A DNA stretch of 64,000 bases from CAYJBH01 sp964368625 (GCA_964368625.1 CAYJBH010000005.1:1-64000), one strand, 5' to 3'. Positions 1-8,716 are shown, numbered from the stretch's first letter. The notes: generated from the sequence alone by a model not told the origin. Made by a program: numbers and translations.

Positions 1-1
1 T

Positions 2-1003
2 CCACCCACGAATGAAGTCGGCACAAAAACCTATTCGGCAACCATAACAGCACCCCACCTGTTTGAAAGTGTGCCAGCAAACTTATTTAGCAATGTGTTT
101 GCAACAAGCAGTGCGAACATCATTGTAAGCAGTGCAACTACATCTCCGTCCAGTAGTGCAGGTAGCAGTAGTAGCTCGAGCAGCAGTAGCAGCACGGGAG
201 GTGGCACCGGTGGTCCGGTTGTTCCCGGCGGTGAAGAGGAAGAATCATCTTCGCAGTCAGGTTCATCCTCCTCACAATCATCATCCTCACAATCATCATC
301 ATCTTCTTCCTCATCTTCTTCGGGATCTGTAGGGCAAGGAACAGGCGATGACAGCAGTGATCCACCACCACCTCAAATCGCACCTGGGGGCGGCATCATC
401 CTCTCACCCAGCGACCCTAACGATCCTATTGATGACGTTTATGTAGACGGTGGCGAAGTTGACCCCAGCGATTATACCACCGATGACAATGGAAACATCA
501 CCCTAAGCCCTGAATTGCTTGCCACCTTAGGCGATGGCGAACATACCATTGGCATTATGATAGATGGGCAGTTATATGAAGCTACTATAATTATGGAGAA
601 CGGAACCCCACTTAGCTCCGGCCCCTTTGGTCCGGTTTCGGATGCTGTATGGAGCTTGTTTGATTTGCTTATGACCATTTTTGCCCTTCTCTCCCCCATT
701 GTTTATATCATCTTTGTAAGAAAACGAAGGGAAGAGGAAAACGAGGAAACGCAAGAAAACAGCGAAGAACAAGAGGAGGTAAGCAAACGCCGCACCCTAA
801 CCGTTGTTATCGCTATACTACTCGGCCTTATAAATCTTATTTTGTTCCTGCTAACACAAGACCTTACCCAGCCAATGGTTTTCTTTGATCGCTACAGCAT
901 TTGGTTTGCGCTCATTTTCATTGTACAAACCATAGTAGAAGTTATATTTCGACGCAAAAGGATAGATGAGGATAGGAAAAAATCTCATTGGCATGCAACG
1001 TAA
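2..1003 (+). CDS. Ser-rich surface protein, C-terminal part (5' truncated by window edge)
   Basis: The reading frame is open to the left edge, so this is the 3' end of a longer gene; the GTG at 71 is probably internal. The visible part starts with beta-strand-like residues (TYSATITAP) resembling the end of an MBG/Ig-like domain. A Ser/Gly/Glu low-complexity linker follows (about 180-350), then a short acidic domain. Three hydrophobic helices near the C-terminus are split by an Arg/Glu-rich loop. Helix two ends in LFLLTQDLTQPM, nearly the same as LFLLTQDMTLKM in the surface protein at 61180-63669, so the two share an anchor. Probably a cell-envelope protein whose binding partner is unknown. 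Confidence 0.75.
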   Translation, partial: PPTNEVGTKTYSATITAPHLFESVPANLFSNVFATSSANIIVSSATTSPSSSAGSSSSSSSSSSTGGGTGGPVVPGGEEEESSSQSGSSSSQSSSSQSSSSSSSSSSGSVGQGTGDDSSDPPPPQIAPGGGIILSPSDPNDPIDDVYVDGGEVDPSDYTTDDNGNITLSPELLATLGDGEHTIGIMIDGQLYEATIIMENGTPLSSGPFGPVSDAVWSLFDLLMTIFALLSPIVYIIFVRKRREEENEETQENSEEQEEVSKRRTLTVVIAILLGLINLILFLLTQDLTQPMVFFDRYSIWFALIFIVQTIVEVIFRRKRIDEDRKKSHWHAT

Positions 1004-1063
1004 TCGGTAAGCCGAATTTCGAGTATAGCAAAAACTCTTTAGTTTGCAACATGTAAAGTAGAC

Positions 1064-1099
1064 AAAGGTACTGAATGTCATACGTATTCAGTACCTTTT
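1064..1099 (+). terminator. Rho-independent terminator of the surface protein gene
   Basis: A 13-bp perfect stem (AAAGGTACTGAAT pairing with its complement) with a 9-nt loop ends in a short T run, about 60 bp after the stop codon. Confidence 0.75.
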
Positions 1100-1102
1100 G
1101 CT

Positions 1103-1309
1103 GTACCGCAGATTCAACAGAATATCGAGGTTCTTATCAGATTGAAATCTGTAGATATACATAACCGAACATCTCCCTCATGCTACACCGAATTGTCATC
1201 TGTGGGATTGGTGCTTTTAAATGAGTGCAAGGCGATAACAAAACCGGATGTGCGATGTATCGACAAGCACTATGATTTTAAGATAAACCTTTCGTTTAAT
1301 ACTTTTTAG
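1103..1309 (+). pseudogene. Possible gene remnant, open frame without a good start
   Basis: This frame stays open for about 69 codons and ends at TAG 1307-1309, reading like real protein (e.g. YTELSSVGLVLLNECKAI). There is no ATG with a ribosome binding site, and the frame runs straight out of the preceding terminator. It may be the tail of a decayed gene. No family was recognised. The rest of 1004-1523 holds nothing else I could support. Confidence 0.25.
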
Positions 1310-1523
1310 CCGGGAGTACAATTTAGCTCTCAATGAAAGTTTGTTGCGAACCGAAAATGCTCGATTAAGATGAGCTAGGTGCCATCACCCGAATTGATAA
1401 CAGCAAGAGGTTTTGCCTATAAGGGATGAGGGTGAGAGGTGACTTTTAGGTTGCATTTTTTTTGCGGGTGGGTTATGATTAACTACAGGGTATTTATTAA
1501 CCGGAAAGGAGCATATTACCTCT

Positions 1524-1769
1524 ATGATAAATGACCTAATCAAAAACACAGATAAGCTTCATACTACTGAAATGGGTATAGCTAGAGTAGCGCTAAATCT
1601 ACAAATTGATGCCGATAGCATTGTAAAATATTGCTGTGATAAAATATTAAGTGATACAGCTACCATTGGACGAAAAGGTAAGAATTGATATATTATCGTG
1701 AACAACTGTAAAATCACTGTAAATGCTCATAGCTATACAATAATTACTGCTAATGATATAGTAAAATGA
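1524..1769 (+). pseudogene. DUF3781-like protein with internal TGA
   Basis: ATG 1524 follows an AAAGGAG site at 1505-1511. The frame reads 54 codons, meets TGA at 1686-1688, then continues in the same frame for 26 more codons to TGA 1767-1769. The two parts join into one DUF3781-like protein: LIKNTDKLHTTEMGIARV, then IGRKGKN, stop, then a segment beginning YIIVNNCKITVNAHSY. From memory, family members have Trp directly after KGKN, so TGG to TGA is the simplest explanation. Other genes here end at TGA, so recoding is unlikely. The function of DUF3781 is unknown. A 54-residue product could still be made. Confidence 0.6.
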
Positions 1770-1794
1770 GCATCCCAAAAAAACACCCAAAAAG

Positions 1795-2346
1795 ATGTTA
1801 GCGAGGCAGAATATTCCTGTATTTATGAAAACAATCACGGCAATATCGGCTGTTATTACGGCTATATCGGTATTAGTTTATCAGCGGTTTAATATTGCCG
1901 CTTTTGAGACCATTGCCATCACCTTTTGCACCATCTTTTATCATTGTTTTATGAGATTGATGGTTGGCTTGTTCTACCAAAAGAAATATAATAACAAAAT
2001 CAACTATAACAAAAAGCGATTTTATGTCGGCGAACGTGAGGTGACGCTGTATCGCAGATTGCAGGTTAAGAGGTGGAAAAAGCATCTACCGACATATAGA
2101 AGCGAATTTTTTGATCCTCAGACAAAGACCTATGAACAGATTATAATGGCAACCTGTCAATCTGAATTAGTTCATGAAACAATAGTAATACTATCTTTTT
2201 TACCGATTATTGCCTCGGTTTGGTTTGGCGCAACAGAGATTTTTATTATCACATCGGTAGTTGCGGCAATAATTGATACGCTCTTTGTAATTTTGCAACG
2301 ATACAACAGACCAAGAATTTTAAGGCTTTTAAATCATACTAAATAA
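1795..2346 (+). CDS. Membrane protein, possibly CrtO-type acyltransferase-like
   Basis: The protein has about 183 residues with an N-terminal hydrophobic pair (about 10-65), a basic middle (VTLYRRLQVKRWKKHLP) and a C-terminal hydrophobic pair ending QRYNRPRILRLL. The basic motif with LP, a QSELVHE-like segment and the terminal YNRPR resemble proteins annotated as glycosyl-4,4'-diaponeurosporenoate acyltransferases. That is a memory-based resemblance, and no carotenoid genes are nearby. The start is uncertain: ATG 1795 has no clear ribosome binding site, and ATG 1825 has only a distant GAGG. It lies 14 bp upstream of the GNAT gene, so the two may be co-transcribed. Confidence 0.5.
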   Translation: MLARQNIPVFMKTITAISAVITAISVLVYQRFNIAAFETIAITFCTIFYHCFMRLMVGLFYQKKYNNKINYNKKRFYVGEREVTLYRRLQVKRWKKHLPTYRSEFFDPQTKTYEQIIMATCQSELVHETIVILSFLPIIASVWFGATEIFIITSVVAAIIDTLFVILQRYNRPRILRLLNHTK

Positions 2347-2360
2347 ATTAGAGGTGCCTC

Positions 2361-2942
2361 ATGACAGAGAACAATATACAAATATTTGAACAACTAACCC
2401 CCGCTCAAAAAATCCAGTTCGTAGAAGTTTTTATAGACGGCTTCGGTCATCTTTTCAACTTTAATAAGGACAAAGACAAATATATAAAGCTGCTCTGCGT
2501 ATCATTTCATCCGCAAAACTCCTATTGCTATATCATTGATGAAAAGGTTGTAGGGGTAATGATGCTTGCAACCAACAGGCTGAGACCGCTTAAATTTAAT
2601 GAGGAAGAGGCGATAAAGTTGTTCGGAAAATTTAGAGGCACAATGATGTGTCGACAGATAAATTCCTTTTTCCAAAGCAAGGTTGTTGAGAATAACAGCG
2701 ATTTATATATTGATGAAATAGCAGTTTCTAACACGGCGAGAGGCCAAGGGATAGGAACAAAACTATTACAGCATGCCTTTTCCATGAAAGGTTTTAATGC
2801 CTATTATCTTGAGGTGCTGTCAAAAAACACAAACGCCAAACGTCTTTATGAACGGCTCGGATTTAAGGTTTATAAGAAAGATTATTTTTCACCTGTTCGA
2901 TTGTTGGGGTATGGTTACTCAATAAAAATGAGAAAGGAATAG
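2361..2942 (+). CDS. GNAT family N-acetyltransferase
   Basis: The 193-residue protein carries the acetyl-CoA binding signature of the GNAT fold: strand four IDEIAVSNTARGQGIGTKLL (about 114-133) contains the R/Q-x-x-G-x-G/A pattern, and NTNAKRLYERLGFKVYKK gives the typical terminal motif. ATG 2361 has an AGAGGTG site about 7 bp upstream. GNATs transfer acetyl groups from acetyl-CoA to amines; the substrate cannot be read from sequence. Confidence 0.85.
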   Translation: MTENNIQIFEQLTPAQKIQFVEVFIDGFGHLFNFNKDKDKYIKLLCVSFHPQNSYCYIIDEKVVGVMMLATNRLRPLKFNEEEAIKLFGKFRGTMMCRQINSFFQSKVVENNSDLYIDEIAVSNTARGQGIGTKLLQHAFSMKGFNAYYLEVLSKNTNAKRLYERLGFKVYKKDYFSPVRLLGYGYSIKMRKE

Positions 2943-2976
2943 TATTCAGGTTATCACTATGATGGATACAGGTTTT

Positions 2977-3083
2977 ATAAATTATCTCCGCCGAAGCCAT
3001 TGTCTTTGGCGGAGATATTGGAAATACCTCTTGCCTCGATCCCTCAGCATTTTGCACTTTGTGCAAAAACGATGTATTTCTCA
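2977..3083 (+). repeat. 107-bp hairpin repeat, copy A
   Basis: The element matches the reverse complement of 37469-37575 over its full 107 bp with about 14 substitutions and no gaps. It forms two hairpins: a 10-bp stem (2983-2992 with 3008-3017) and an 8-bp stem, TTTTGCAC with GTGCAAAA (3050-3057 with 3061-3068). Two substitutions in the first stem are compensated on the other arm in copy B, so pairing has been conserved. It sits just after the GNAT gene and could act in its mRNA 3' end or be a MITE/REP-type element. The open frame across it (2959-3153) is not credible coding. Confidence 0.75.
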
Positions 3084-3347
3084 GGCTGTCAGGGTAAATA
3101 ATATTACCCGTTACTCAAATCAAAGATTTGAAACAGGCACCCAAATTCTTTGAAAAACCTAATCTTCGGCACAACGCGCCTTGTTGTGTTTTATAAATTG
3201 GAAGATTTAATGTGATTTATTTACTTTTCGGGTAAATGTTAATATGCGTTGCTTGCGGCAATGGGCTTGTGCCTTGTACAATAGGGGTAGCCAAAAACCG
3301 CTTAAAGATTTAGAGTTTTGGCTTTAACGAACAAGGAGGGTATAACA

Positions 3348-3857
3348 ATGTTAAACGAAAATATTAAGGCACTCAGAAAATCGAAAGGTCTTTCGCAGGA
3401 AGAACTTGCCATCAAGTTAAATGTGGTGCGACAAACTATCTCAAAATGGGAGCAAGGTTTGTCGGTGCCCGATTCGCAAATGTTAGTTTGCATCTCAGAG
3501 CAACTTGAAACACCGGTAAGCACCTTGCTCGGAGAGCCTATAGCAGAGGAAAAGATAGATGAGTTAAAGGTGATTTCCGAAAAACTGGAGGTAATCAACC
3601 TACAACTTTTAAATAAAACCGTTACCAGACGAAAAATTGCAATCCGTTTATTTATTTTATTGTGTGTTGTTATAGTTGCAACTTTTGTTATCTTGGCTGT
3701 ACTAGGCAGTCCTTATTTAGAGTGGGATTACAGCCATATTGAATACGCTATTATAGGAGTTGCTTTTCACTCGTTTGAATGGCTGTTTGTAAGAATAGCA
3801 CCTTTTGCATTAATCGGCGCAGTTGTTGGAATATTCTTGATGCGAAAAAAGGTGTAG
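3348..3857 (+). CDS. XRE-family transcriptional regulator with C-terminal membrane helices
   Basis: The 169-residue protein starts at ATG 3348 behind a strong AAGGAGGG site; an upstream TTG at 3318 would bury that site in the coding region. Residues about 3-58 form an HTH_3 domain (NIKALRKSKGLSQEELAIKL, then RQTISKWEQG). A short coiled linker leads to two hydrophobic segments (about 97-120 and 140-165). Such membrane-tethered XRE proteins are common in Clostridia. The target is unknown; no adjacent target gene or operator was recognised. Confidence 0.85.
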   Translation: MLNENIKALRKSKGLSQEELAIKLNVVRQTISKWEQGLSVPDSQMLVCISEQLETPVSTLLGEPIAEEKIDELKVISEKLEVINLQLLNKTVTRRKIAIRLFILLCVVIVATFVILAVLGSPYLEWDYSHIEYAIIGVAFHSFEWLFVRIAPFALIGAVVGIFLMRKKV

Positions 3858-4251
3858 AGCATTAGATACACCCATAGATTATGAATCCCCTGTTTAAGTG
3901 GCTGAATATATAAATACAAGAAATGAATTTTGCACAATAGTGTACTACTACAATCAAGGGGTATTTGTGTAGGATATAAAGATGCTTACATGGTCTATTG
4001 GGATTTAGATGGCAATGTTATCAGTGGAGAACTAATCGAGTTTAACTAATTATTAAATAGACAAATAAACAACCACTCACCTTGCATTCATATATAAAAC
4101 CTCACAGGGTATTATATAGCACAGCAAGGTGAGTGTTAGCCATTATTTGATTTCATTGTTTACAAGGCCAAGACAGGAAATCAGCTTAGCGCACAGAACA
4201 TTACCACATTTAACTGCATCATGTTCTAAAAAACTTTAGCCACTGCAAACA
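3858..4251. other. Intergenic region with a coding remnant
   Basis: On the plus strand, 3898-3969 reads as protein ending YYYNQGVFV, and after a one-base shift 3969-4049 continues as GYKDAYMVYWDLDGNVISGE and ends at TAA. Together they look like the C-terminus of a frameshifted, decayed gene of unknown family. The rest of the region holds the inverted repeat at 4074-4135 and no other visible feature. Confidence 0.35.
4074..4135. repeat. Long inverted repeat between convergent genes
   Basis: CACTCACCTTGC (4074-4085) pairs with GCAAGGTGAGTG (4124-4135) as a perfect 12-bp stem. The 38-nt loop contains a weaker A/T-rich inner stem. It lies between the 3' end of the XRE gene and the 3' end of the ECF ATPase gene, so it may be a transcription terminator, although no T run follows. 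A small palindromic element is the alternative. Confidence 0.45.
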
Positions 4252-5715
4252 TCAGCCAAACAAAAGAGTAAAAAGTTTTGGCAGGGTAGTATTATCAAGT
4301 TTAAAATATTCTTTTACCTCACCGCTACCTAAAAAGCAAATATCTGTGCAGGTATTCGCTAAAAATTCATAGTCATGCGAGGTGATGAGGAATGTTTGTT
4401 TTTTTCTTGAAAGCTTTTTGGTGAAGGCTGAAATTTTCATCATGTTACTATAATCAAGTCCGCTTGTGGGCTCGTCCATACAGATAATTTTGGCATCTTT
4501 AAAATATGATAACGCTACCGAAAGGCGCTGTTTTTGGCCGCCCGAAAGAGAAGCGGGATGTCTTTTAAGCAGATTACCAAGGTTTAAATCTTCTAGTACA
4601 TTAATGGCCTCCTCTTGTTCTGTTATGGTAGCTCTTCTACCTAAAAACACCTCCTTTTCAACGCTCTCGGTGAATAGTTGGCAATCGCTGTTTTGCATAA
4701 CAAGGTAGCTGGTTTCGATTCGTTTGCGCGGCGTAACTATTTTTGAATCAAGGTGCACCTCGCCGCTTTCCTGCTTTTTTAATCCACAAATTATATCCAT
4801 AAGGGTGCTTTTCCCCGCACCGTTTTCACCAATTAAGCCTACAATACTTCCCCGTTTTATATCCAAATTAACGCCCTTTAGGATCGGTGCTTTTTTATCG
4901 TAATAAAATTTTACATCCTTTAACTCCATCGAAATTTTATCTTCTTTAATATCTTTGTTCTCGCCCTTAATTTCCTGCATATTTAACGAGCGCAGACCCA
5001 TTGTATTTACCCGAGCATTTGTCATTTGATAAAATTCATTACCGGAGAACTCATTTCTTATTTTCCCTTTGTTGAACACTAGCACCCTGTCGGCAAGCCG
5101 GCTTAGATAATTTAACCGATGCTCTGATATAACTATGGTAACACCCTGCTCTTTTAAAAGAGCAAGCGTTTTTCGAAGATTTTCTACGGCTGTCATATCC
5201 AGGTTAGCTGATGGCTCATCTAAAACTAAAATTTTGGGAAACAGTGTATAAACAGACGCTAGGGCGATACTTTGCTTTTCTCCGCTCGATAGTTCAAATA
5301 TACTTTTCCCTGTTAAATGGTGTAGATTGAGTTTATCTACAGCAATATCTACACGTTTCTTTATCTCGTTTATATCAACATTCAAATTTTCACAGGAAAA
5401 AGCAATCTCGCCGGTGGTTTCTGTTGCAAAGAACTGTGAGCGTGGATCCTGAAACACCGAACCGACAACACCGGCCAAGCTATCTATTTCAACATCATTT
5501 AAAGCCTTGCCATCTATTGCTATGGCTCCTTCAAGCTCTCCATCATAAAACTCCGGTATAAGCTTGTTTATCAGCCTTGTAACGGTAGTTTTCCCACAAC
5601 CCGAAGAGCCTGCAAGAACAACAAATTCTCCTCTTGCAACTGTTAAGCATAGGTTTTCTATTGCATTTTCATCCGCACCGTTATATTTAAAGGTTACATT
5701 GTTAATTTCAATCAT
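4252..5715 (-). CDS. ECF-type transporter, double ATP-binding protein
   Basis: The 487-residue protein fuses two ABC ATPase domains. The first has Walker A GSSGCGKTT (about 36), signature LSSGEKQ and Walker B ILVLDEPS. The second has Walker A GENGAGKST (about 290), signature LSGGQKQRL and Walker B IICMDEPTSG. In ECF transporters such a protein replaces the EcfA/EcfA' pair that drives a CbiQ-like T protein and a substrate-binding S protein. Those partners are the next two genes upstream in the operon (5847-7148). A GGAAAGGA site precedes ATG 5715. The preceding 131-bp gap holds no gene I could support. Confidence 0.9.
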   Translation of the reverse strand: MIEINNVTFKYNGADENAIENLCLTVARGEFVVLAGSSGCGKTTVTRLINKLIPEFYDGELEGAIAIDGKALNDVEIDSLAGVVGSVFQDPRSQFFATETTGEIAFSCENLNVDINEIKKRVDIAVDKLNLHHLTGKSIFELSSGEKQSIALASVYTLFPKILVLDEPSANLDMTAVENLRKTLALLKEQGVTIVISEHRLNYLSRLADRVLVFNKGKIRNEFSGNEFYQMTNARVNTMGLRSLNMQEIKGENKDIKEDKISMELKDVKFYYDKKAPILKGVNLDIKRGSIVGLIGENGAGKSTLMDIICGLKKQESGEVHLDSKIVTPRKRIETSYLVMQNSDCQLFTESVEKEVFLGRRATITEQEEAINVLEDLNLGNLLKRHPASLSGGQKQRLSVALSYFKDAKIICMDEPTSGLDYSNMMKISAFTKKLSRKKQTFLITSHDYEFLANTCTDICFLGSGEVKEYFKLDNTTLPKLFTLLFG

Positions 5716-5846
5716 TATAATGTTTATTCCTTTCCGATGTTATGTTAGTTTTCGCCACAAGTTTATGGTGAATTTCGAGCAAATCCTGCTAAAAAGGCAC
5801 AATAAGCTAAAACAACTACAGTTGTGTTTTGAAGCTTTGTTTCAAG

Positions 5847-6563
5847 CTATGCCCCCTTTATCCCATTAAATGCAAAAAACGCCGGTATTAATGCAAATAT
5901 TGCAATAAACGAGATAAAAAAATCTGATAATCTCAATCTGGCAGGGTCATAACATGAGCGTTTTTTTTGTAGCCCAAGCCCTCTTGTCATAGCGGAAACC
6001 GATATTTCATCGGCAATTTTTATACTGCGAATAAACAGCGGAATAAAAGCATACTCCGCTGTTCTTATAGGGTGTAAAAATATGTTTTTTACATTTATTC
6101 CAACACCACGCAATTTCATTGTGTTTTTTATTGAAATAAATTCTGATTTAACGGTTGGTGCAAATCGAAAAACAACCGCAACTGCTACCACAATGCTCAT
6201 AGATATTTTCATCTTATACAGCGATGAGATTAGTTTGCTGATATTTAGCCTGCTACCTATCCAACCTATCATAAAAAATGCAACCGAAGTTCTTTGTAAA
6301 AAGAAAAGCATATAAGATATAGGCATAGCTATCTCATCATTTGAAATAAAGTTAAGAAGATGTTTTAACAGTTCAAATGTTGCAAAAATAATAATAACTT
6401 TAACTGCGCTCGTATACATCTTTTGTGATAGGTACAAAAAACTTATTAGTATAAACAGGTAAAGCAACGCAAAGCTGCTTTGCAAAAAATAAGCCGAAGA
6501 GATAAAATAAATAGCTATAAGCAGTTGCATTCGCGGGTCTAGATTCGCCATGAGTTTAAACAT
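5847..6563 (-). CDS. ECF transporter T component (EcfT/CbiQ family)
   Basis: The 238-residue protein has four to six hydrophobic segments and the CbiQ-type coupling region near the C-terminus: FIPLFIRSIKIADEISVSAM followed by TRGLG, i.e. the A-R-G-like motif that contacts the ATPases. Its ATG directly abuts the stop codon of the S component gene (TAAATG), which indicates translational coupling. It should link the double ATPase to the membrane S component. Confidence 0.85.
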   Translation of the reverse strand: MFKLMANLDPRMQLLIAIYFISSAYFLQSSFALLYLFILISFLYLSQKMYTSAVKVIIIFATFELLKHLLNFISNDEIAMPISYMLFFLQRTSVAFFMIGWIGSRLNISKLISSLYKMKISMSIVVAVAVVFRFAPTVKSEFISIKNTMKLRGVGINVKNIFLHPIRTAEYAFIPLFIRSIKIADEISVSAMTRGLGLQKKRSCYDPARLRLSDFFISFIAIFALIPAFFAFNGIKGA

Positions 6564-7148
6564 TTACACAATACCCGCTTTTATAAAATGTTTTTTCATT
6601 ACAGCTTTTCCGATAAAAGCGCCAATAACACAGCCGATAATCGTAGTAGCAAGGTAGACTGCCAGCATCGGACCCATAATCATATTTGCCATGCCTGCGT
6701 ATACCTCCTCATATCCGACAAAGGTATTAACATATGTATCTGTCATAATAATAAGTGGCAAAACCATCCCTATAAACCATGCTACAATCTGAACTGTAAA
6801 GCAGATTACCATAGTAGAAAACTTTCTCTTATCAAGCTTTTTCCAAAGTAGCTCTGCAATTATTGCACCAATAAGTATTACCACCGATATGACCCAAAAA
6901 TTGATTAAGTTTGAAAGTGCCATAAGAATCCCTAGGCTAAGGCAGGCTCCGTTTTTGTTGATTCTTGTATACAAAAACATATATACCGAACCCCATACTA
7001 AAGCACTTATTGATAATATGAATAGATGTCCGTATACGCTTGCCGATAGTGGTACTCCTACTATCGCATAGATAACAAACATGATAACATAGGAAATGGC
7101 GATTGTTATTATGTCCCTTACATTGATTTTCTCTTTGTTTTTGTTCAT
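6564..7148 (-). CDS. MptD-family ECF transporter S component
   Basis: The 194-residue protein has about five or six membrane segments and resembles the Trep_Strep/MptD family, which often sits beside double-ATPase ECF systems. It is the first gene of the three-gene operon, with an AAGGAG site 8 bp before ATG 7148. The S component gives substrate specificity (vitamins, cofactor precursors or metals). I cannot infer the substrate, and no riboswitch is visible upstream. Confidence 0.8.
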   Translation of the reverse strand: MNKNKEKINVRDIITIAISYVIMFVIYAIVGVPLSASVYGHLFILSISALVWGSVYMFLYTRINKNGACLSLGILMALSNLINFWVISVVILIGAIIAELLWKKLDKRKFSTMVICFTVQIVAWFIGMVLPLIIMTDTYVNTFVGYEEVYAGMANMIMGPMLAVYLATTIIGCVIGAFIGKAVMKKHFIKAGIV

Positions 7149-7160
7149 TTTATATTCTCC

Positions 7161-7345
7161 TTAATCTTTAATTATTTTACCGTTTTTAATTGTTATTACC
7201 CTCGTGCAAATTCTTGAAATCGGCTCATTATCTTGTTTTCATCAGCAAGGGTTTTATTTGCTTGCTCACCTTCGTTCATGCTTCTTAAATCAAGGCCGCA
7301 AAATACAATCACTTGTCTGCATTTTGAATCGAACTTACATTACTT
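7161..7345 (-). pseudogene. Fragment resembling the C-terminus of an ABC ATPase
   Basis: Reading toward lower coordinates, one frame gives QVIVFCGLDLRSMNEG and continues to FQEFARG-stop. One base away the frame resumes as RVITIKNGKIIKD and ends at TAA 7163-7161, just before the MptD ribosome binding site. RVITIKNGKI is the typical tail of an ABC ATPase. This looks like a frameshifted remnant of a gene that once led the ECF operon. Too short for a firm family assignment. Confidence 0.35.
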
Positions 7346-7378
7346 TTAATTAGCTTTAACTAACTCGTTAACATGCGA

Positions 7379-7978
7379 TTAATTGCTGATAAATTTAAAA
7401 TCACAGAGTTCATCGCCATTACCAATCGTCTGTGTTCTTGCCCATTTAGCACCTGTTAAGTCGCCATACATCACATCATCTGCTTTGCAGAATATTTTTG
7501 TAAGTTCTCCTGCTCCATAACGCGTTAATTCGTTATTATAAATACATGATTTGCAGGTCCATTTTATTACATTAGCTGAATTTTCTTCCCAAATCATATT
7601 AAATGCAGGCGCACCGAAATTTGTTTTAATTCCAACCTTGCACATTTTTCCAAACAGCTTAAAGAAGCACGGTAATCGAGAAAGTGCTTTTAAAAATTTT
7701 TCTTGTTTTTTTGCGTTGGTTAAAATGCAATCTTCCACTTTTTTGTACGCTGATTTTTCTCCTTCATATTGCATTAGCACTTTATATATTGCTATCGCAG
7801 GAAGGATAGAACCGGTGCAGTGTTTATATATTACCTCGTTATCTAACGAGGTTTCTTCAAGCAACTTTAAAAGATGGCTCATGATTTCATCTTTAATGTT
7901 CTCATCGCTAATTGCATTAAAGCAACTTGACATTTCGCTTTTCATCATAATTTTTATAGCATTAATGTTTCTATTCAT
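7379..7978 (-). CDS. L-2-amino-thiazoline-4-carboxylic acid hydrolase family protein
   Basis: The 199-residue protein matches the ATC_hydrolase family (PF14196): a helical N-terminal half, then Cys residues in KWTCKSCIYN and the terminal block RTQTIGNGDELCDFKF. The same block (KTCADGDAYCDFKI) ends the paralogue at 9415-10131. The characterised Pseudomonas enzyme opens the ring of 2-aminothiazoline-4-carboxylate toward L-cysteine. Many Firmicutes members sit beside TetR regulators and probably act on other substrates. It lies 14 bp downstream of its TetR gene in the same operon. Confidence 0.8.
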   Translation of the reverse strand: MNRNINAIKIMMKSEMSSCFNAISDENIKDEIMSHLLKLLEETSLDNEVIYKHCTGSILPAIAIYKVLMQYEGEKSAYKKVEDCILTNAKKQEKFLKALSRLPCFFKLFGKMCKVGIKTNFGAPAFNMIWEENSANVIKWTCKSCIYNNELTRYGAGELTKIFCKADDVMYGDLTGAKWARTQTIGNGDELCDFKFISN

Positions 7979-7992
7979 ATCAGCGCTCCGGG

Positions 7993-8610
7993 TTAAAGAT
8001 ATTTTACAACAGTTTCAAATCCGCATGTAAAGAATTTTGAAATTTTTTCTACATAACAAACAGCATCTTCTTTTTTTATGTCATGCCTGATTATTTCAAA
8101 AAGGCTTTCGTAATAAGCCGAGGTTAATATATGAAATAGATCCCTGTCAATTTCACTCTCTATCTTCCCTATTAACTTTAGCTGCTCATGATAAAGCAGT
8201 GTTTTATCAACCTGTAATTCAACTAGGTCGTGAACGAAGTTTTCATATTTTGTGCCCACACTCTTACACAGTATTAACTTGAAGGCATCGTGATTATCGT
8301 AAACATACTCCACAAAGCTGAAAAGAAACTGAGTCGAGCGGTGATTGGAATTTGCTGTTTCATCAGTTCCAACTATATCAAAAAATGTAGATTGTGCATT
8401 CTTAAAGCTATCTAAAAAAGCATCTGCACATGGGTCTGTTAGATCGTAAAAAAGTGAGGCCTTATCTTCATAGTATCCATAAAAGGCTCCTTTAGTAAAT
8501 CCGGCTTTAGCCACAATCTTCCTAAGCGAGGCATCTTTGTATCCATACTCTAAAAATTCTGCTTTCCCAACCTCTAATATTTTAAGCTTTGTTTCACCAT
8601 GATTTTTCAA
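7993..8610 (-). CDS. TetR-family regulator
   Basis: About 205 residues when started at TTG 8610, which has a GGGGGC site 7 bp upstream. The longer frame to 8688 would run through the operator and the -10 box and is rejected. The N-terminal HTH reads KILEVGKAEFLEYGYKDASL, then RKIVAKAGFTKGAFYGYYED, typical of TetR. The larger C-terminal ligand domain is unassigned. It heads an operon with the ATC-hydrolase-like gene and has its own palindromic operator (8631-8662). Autoregulation by a ligand related to the hydrolase substrate is likely but inferred. Confidence 0.88.
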   Translation of the reverse strand: MKNHGETKLKILEVGKAEFLEYGYKDASLRKIVAKAGFTKGAFYGYYEDKASLFYDLTDPCADAFLDSFKNAQSTFFDIVGTDETANSNHRSTQFLFSFVEYVYDNHDAFKLILCKSVGTKYENFVHDLVELQVDKTLLYHEQLKLIGKIESEIDRDLFHILTSAYYESLFEIIRHDIKKEDAVCYVEKISKFFTCGFETVVKYL

Positions 8611-8630
8611 GTTTATGCCCCCACACAAAT

Positions 8631-8662
8631 AATATACCGGCGGTATATACCACCGGTATATT
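8631..8662. promoter_or_regulatory. 32-bp palindromic operator of the leftward TetR operon
   Basis: AATATACCGG (8631-8640) mirrors CCGGTATATT (8653-8662) around a central GGTATATACC (8642-8651). Only the base pair at 8641/8652 breaks full symmetry. It touches the -10 box of the leftward promoter and ends about 20 bp before the start codon, as expected for an autorepressed TetR gene. Confidence 0.8.
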
Positions 8663-8688
8663 ATATCCTGATAACATAAACTTGTCAA
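8660..8688 (-). promoter_or_regulatory. Promoter of leftward TetR/hydrolase operon
   Basis: On the minus strand TTGACA (8688-8683), a 17-bp spacer and TATAAT (8665-8660) form a consensus vegetative promoter. The operator overlaps the -10 box. Confidence 0.85.
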
Positions 8689-8716
8689 GATTAAAACTAT
8701 ACTTTATAAATTTGTA

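Noticed and set aside
1524..1769. TGA read as Trp or selenocysteine
   Set aside because: Several intact genes here end at TGA (for example 49894-49896 and 50790-50792), and no SECIS-like hairpin follows 1688. A nonsense mutation is simpler.
2959..3153. 64-codon open frame on the plus strand
   Set aside because: It runs through hairpin repeat copy A, lacks a ribosome binding site and reads as a similar peptide in the opposite copy only because of the repeat (LHFVQKRCISQA).
8611..8688. N-terminal extension of the TetR protein to TTG 8688
   Set aside because: It would be translated through its own -10 box and operator; TTG 8610 with GGGGGC upstream fits better.
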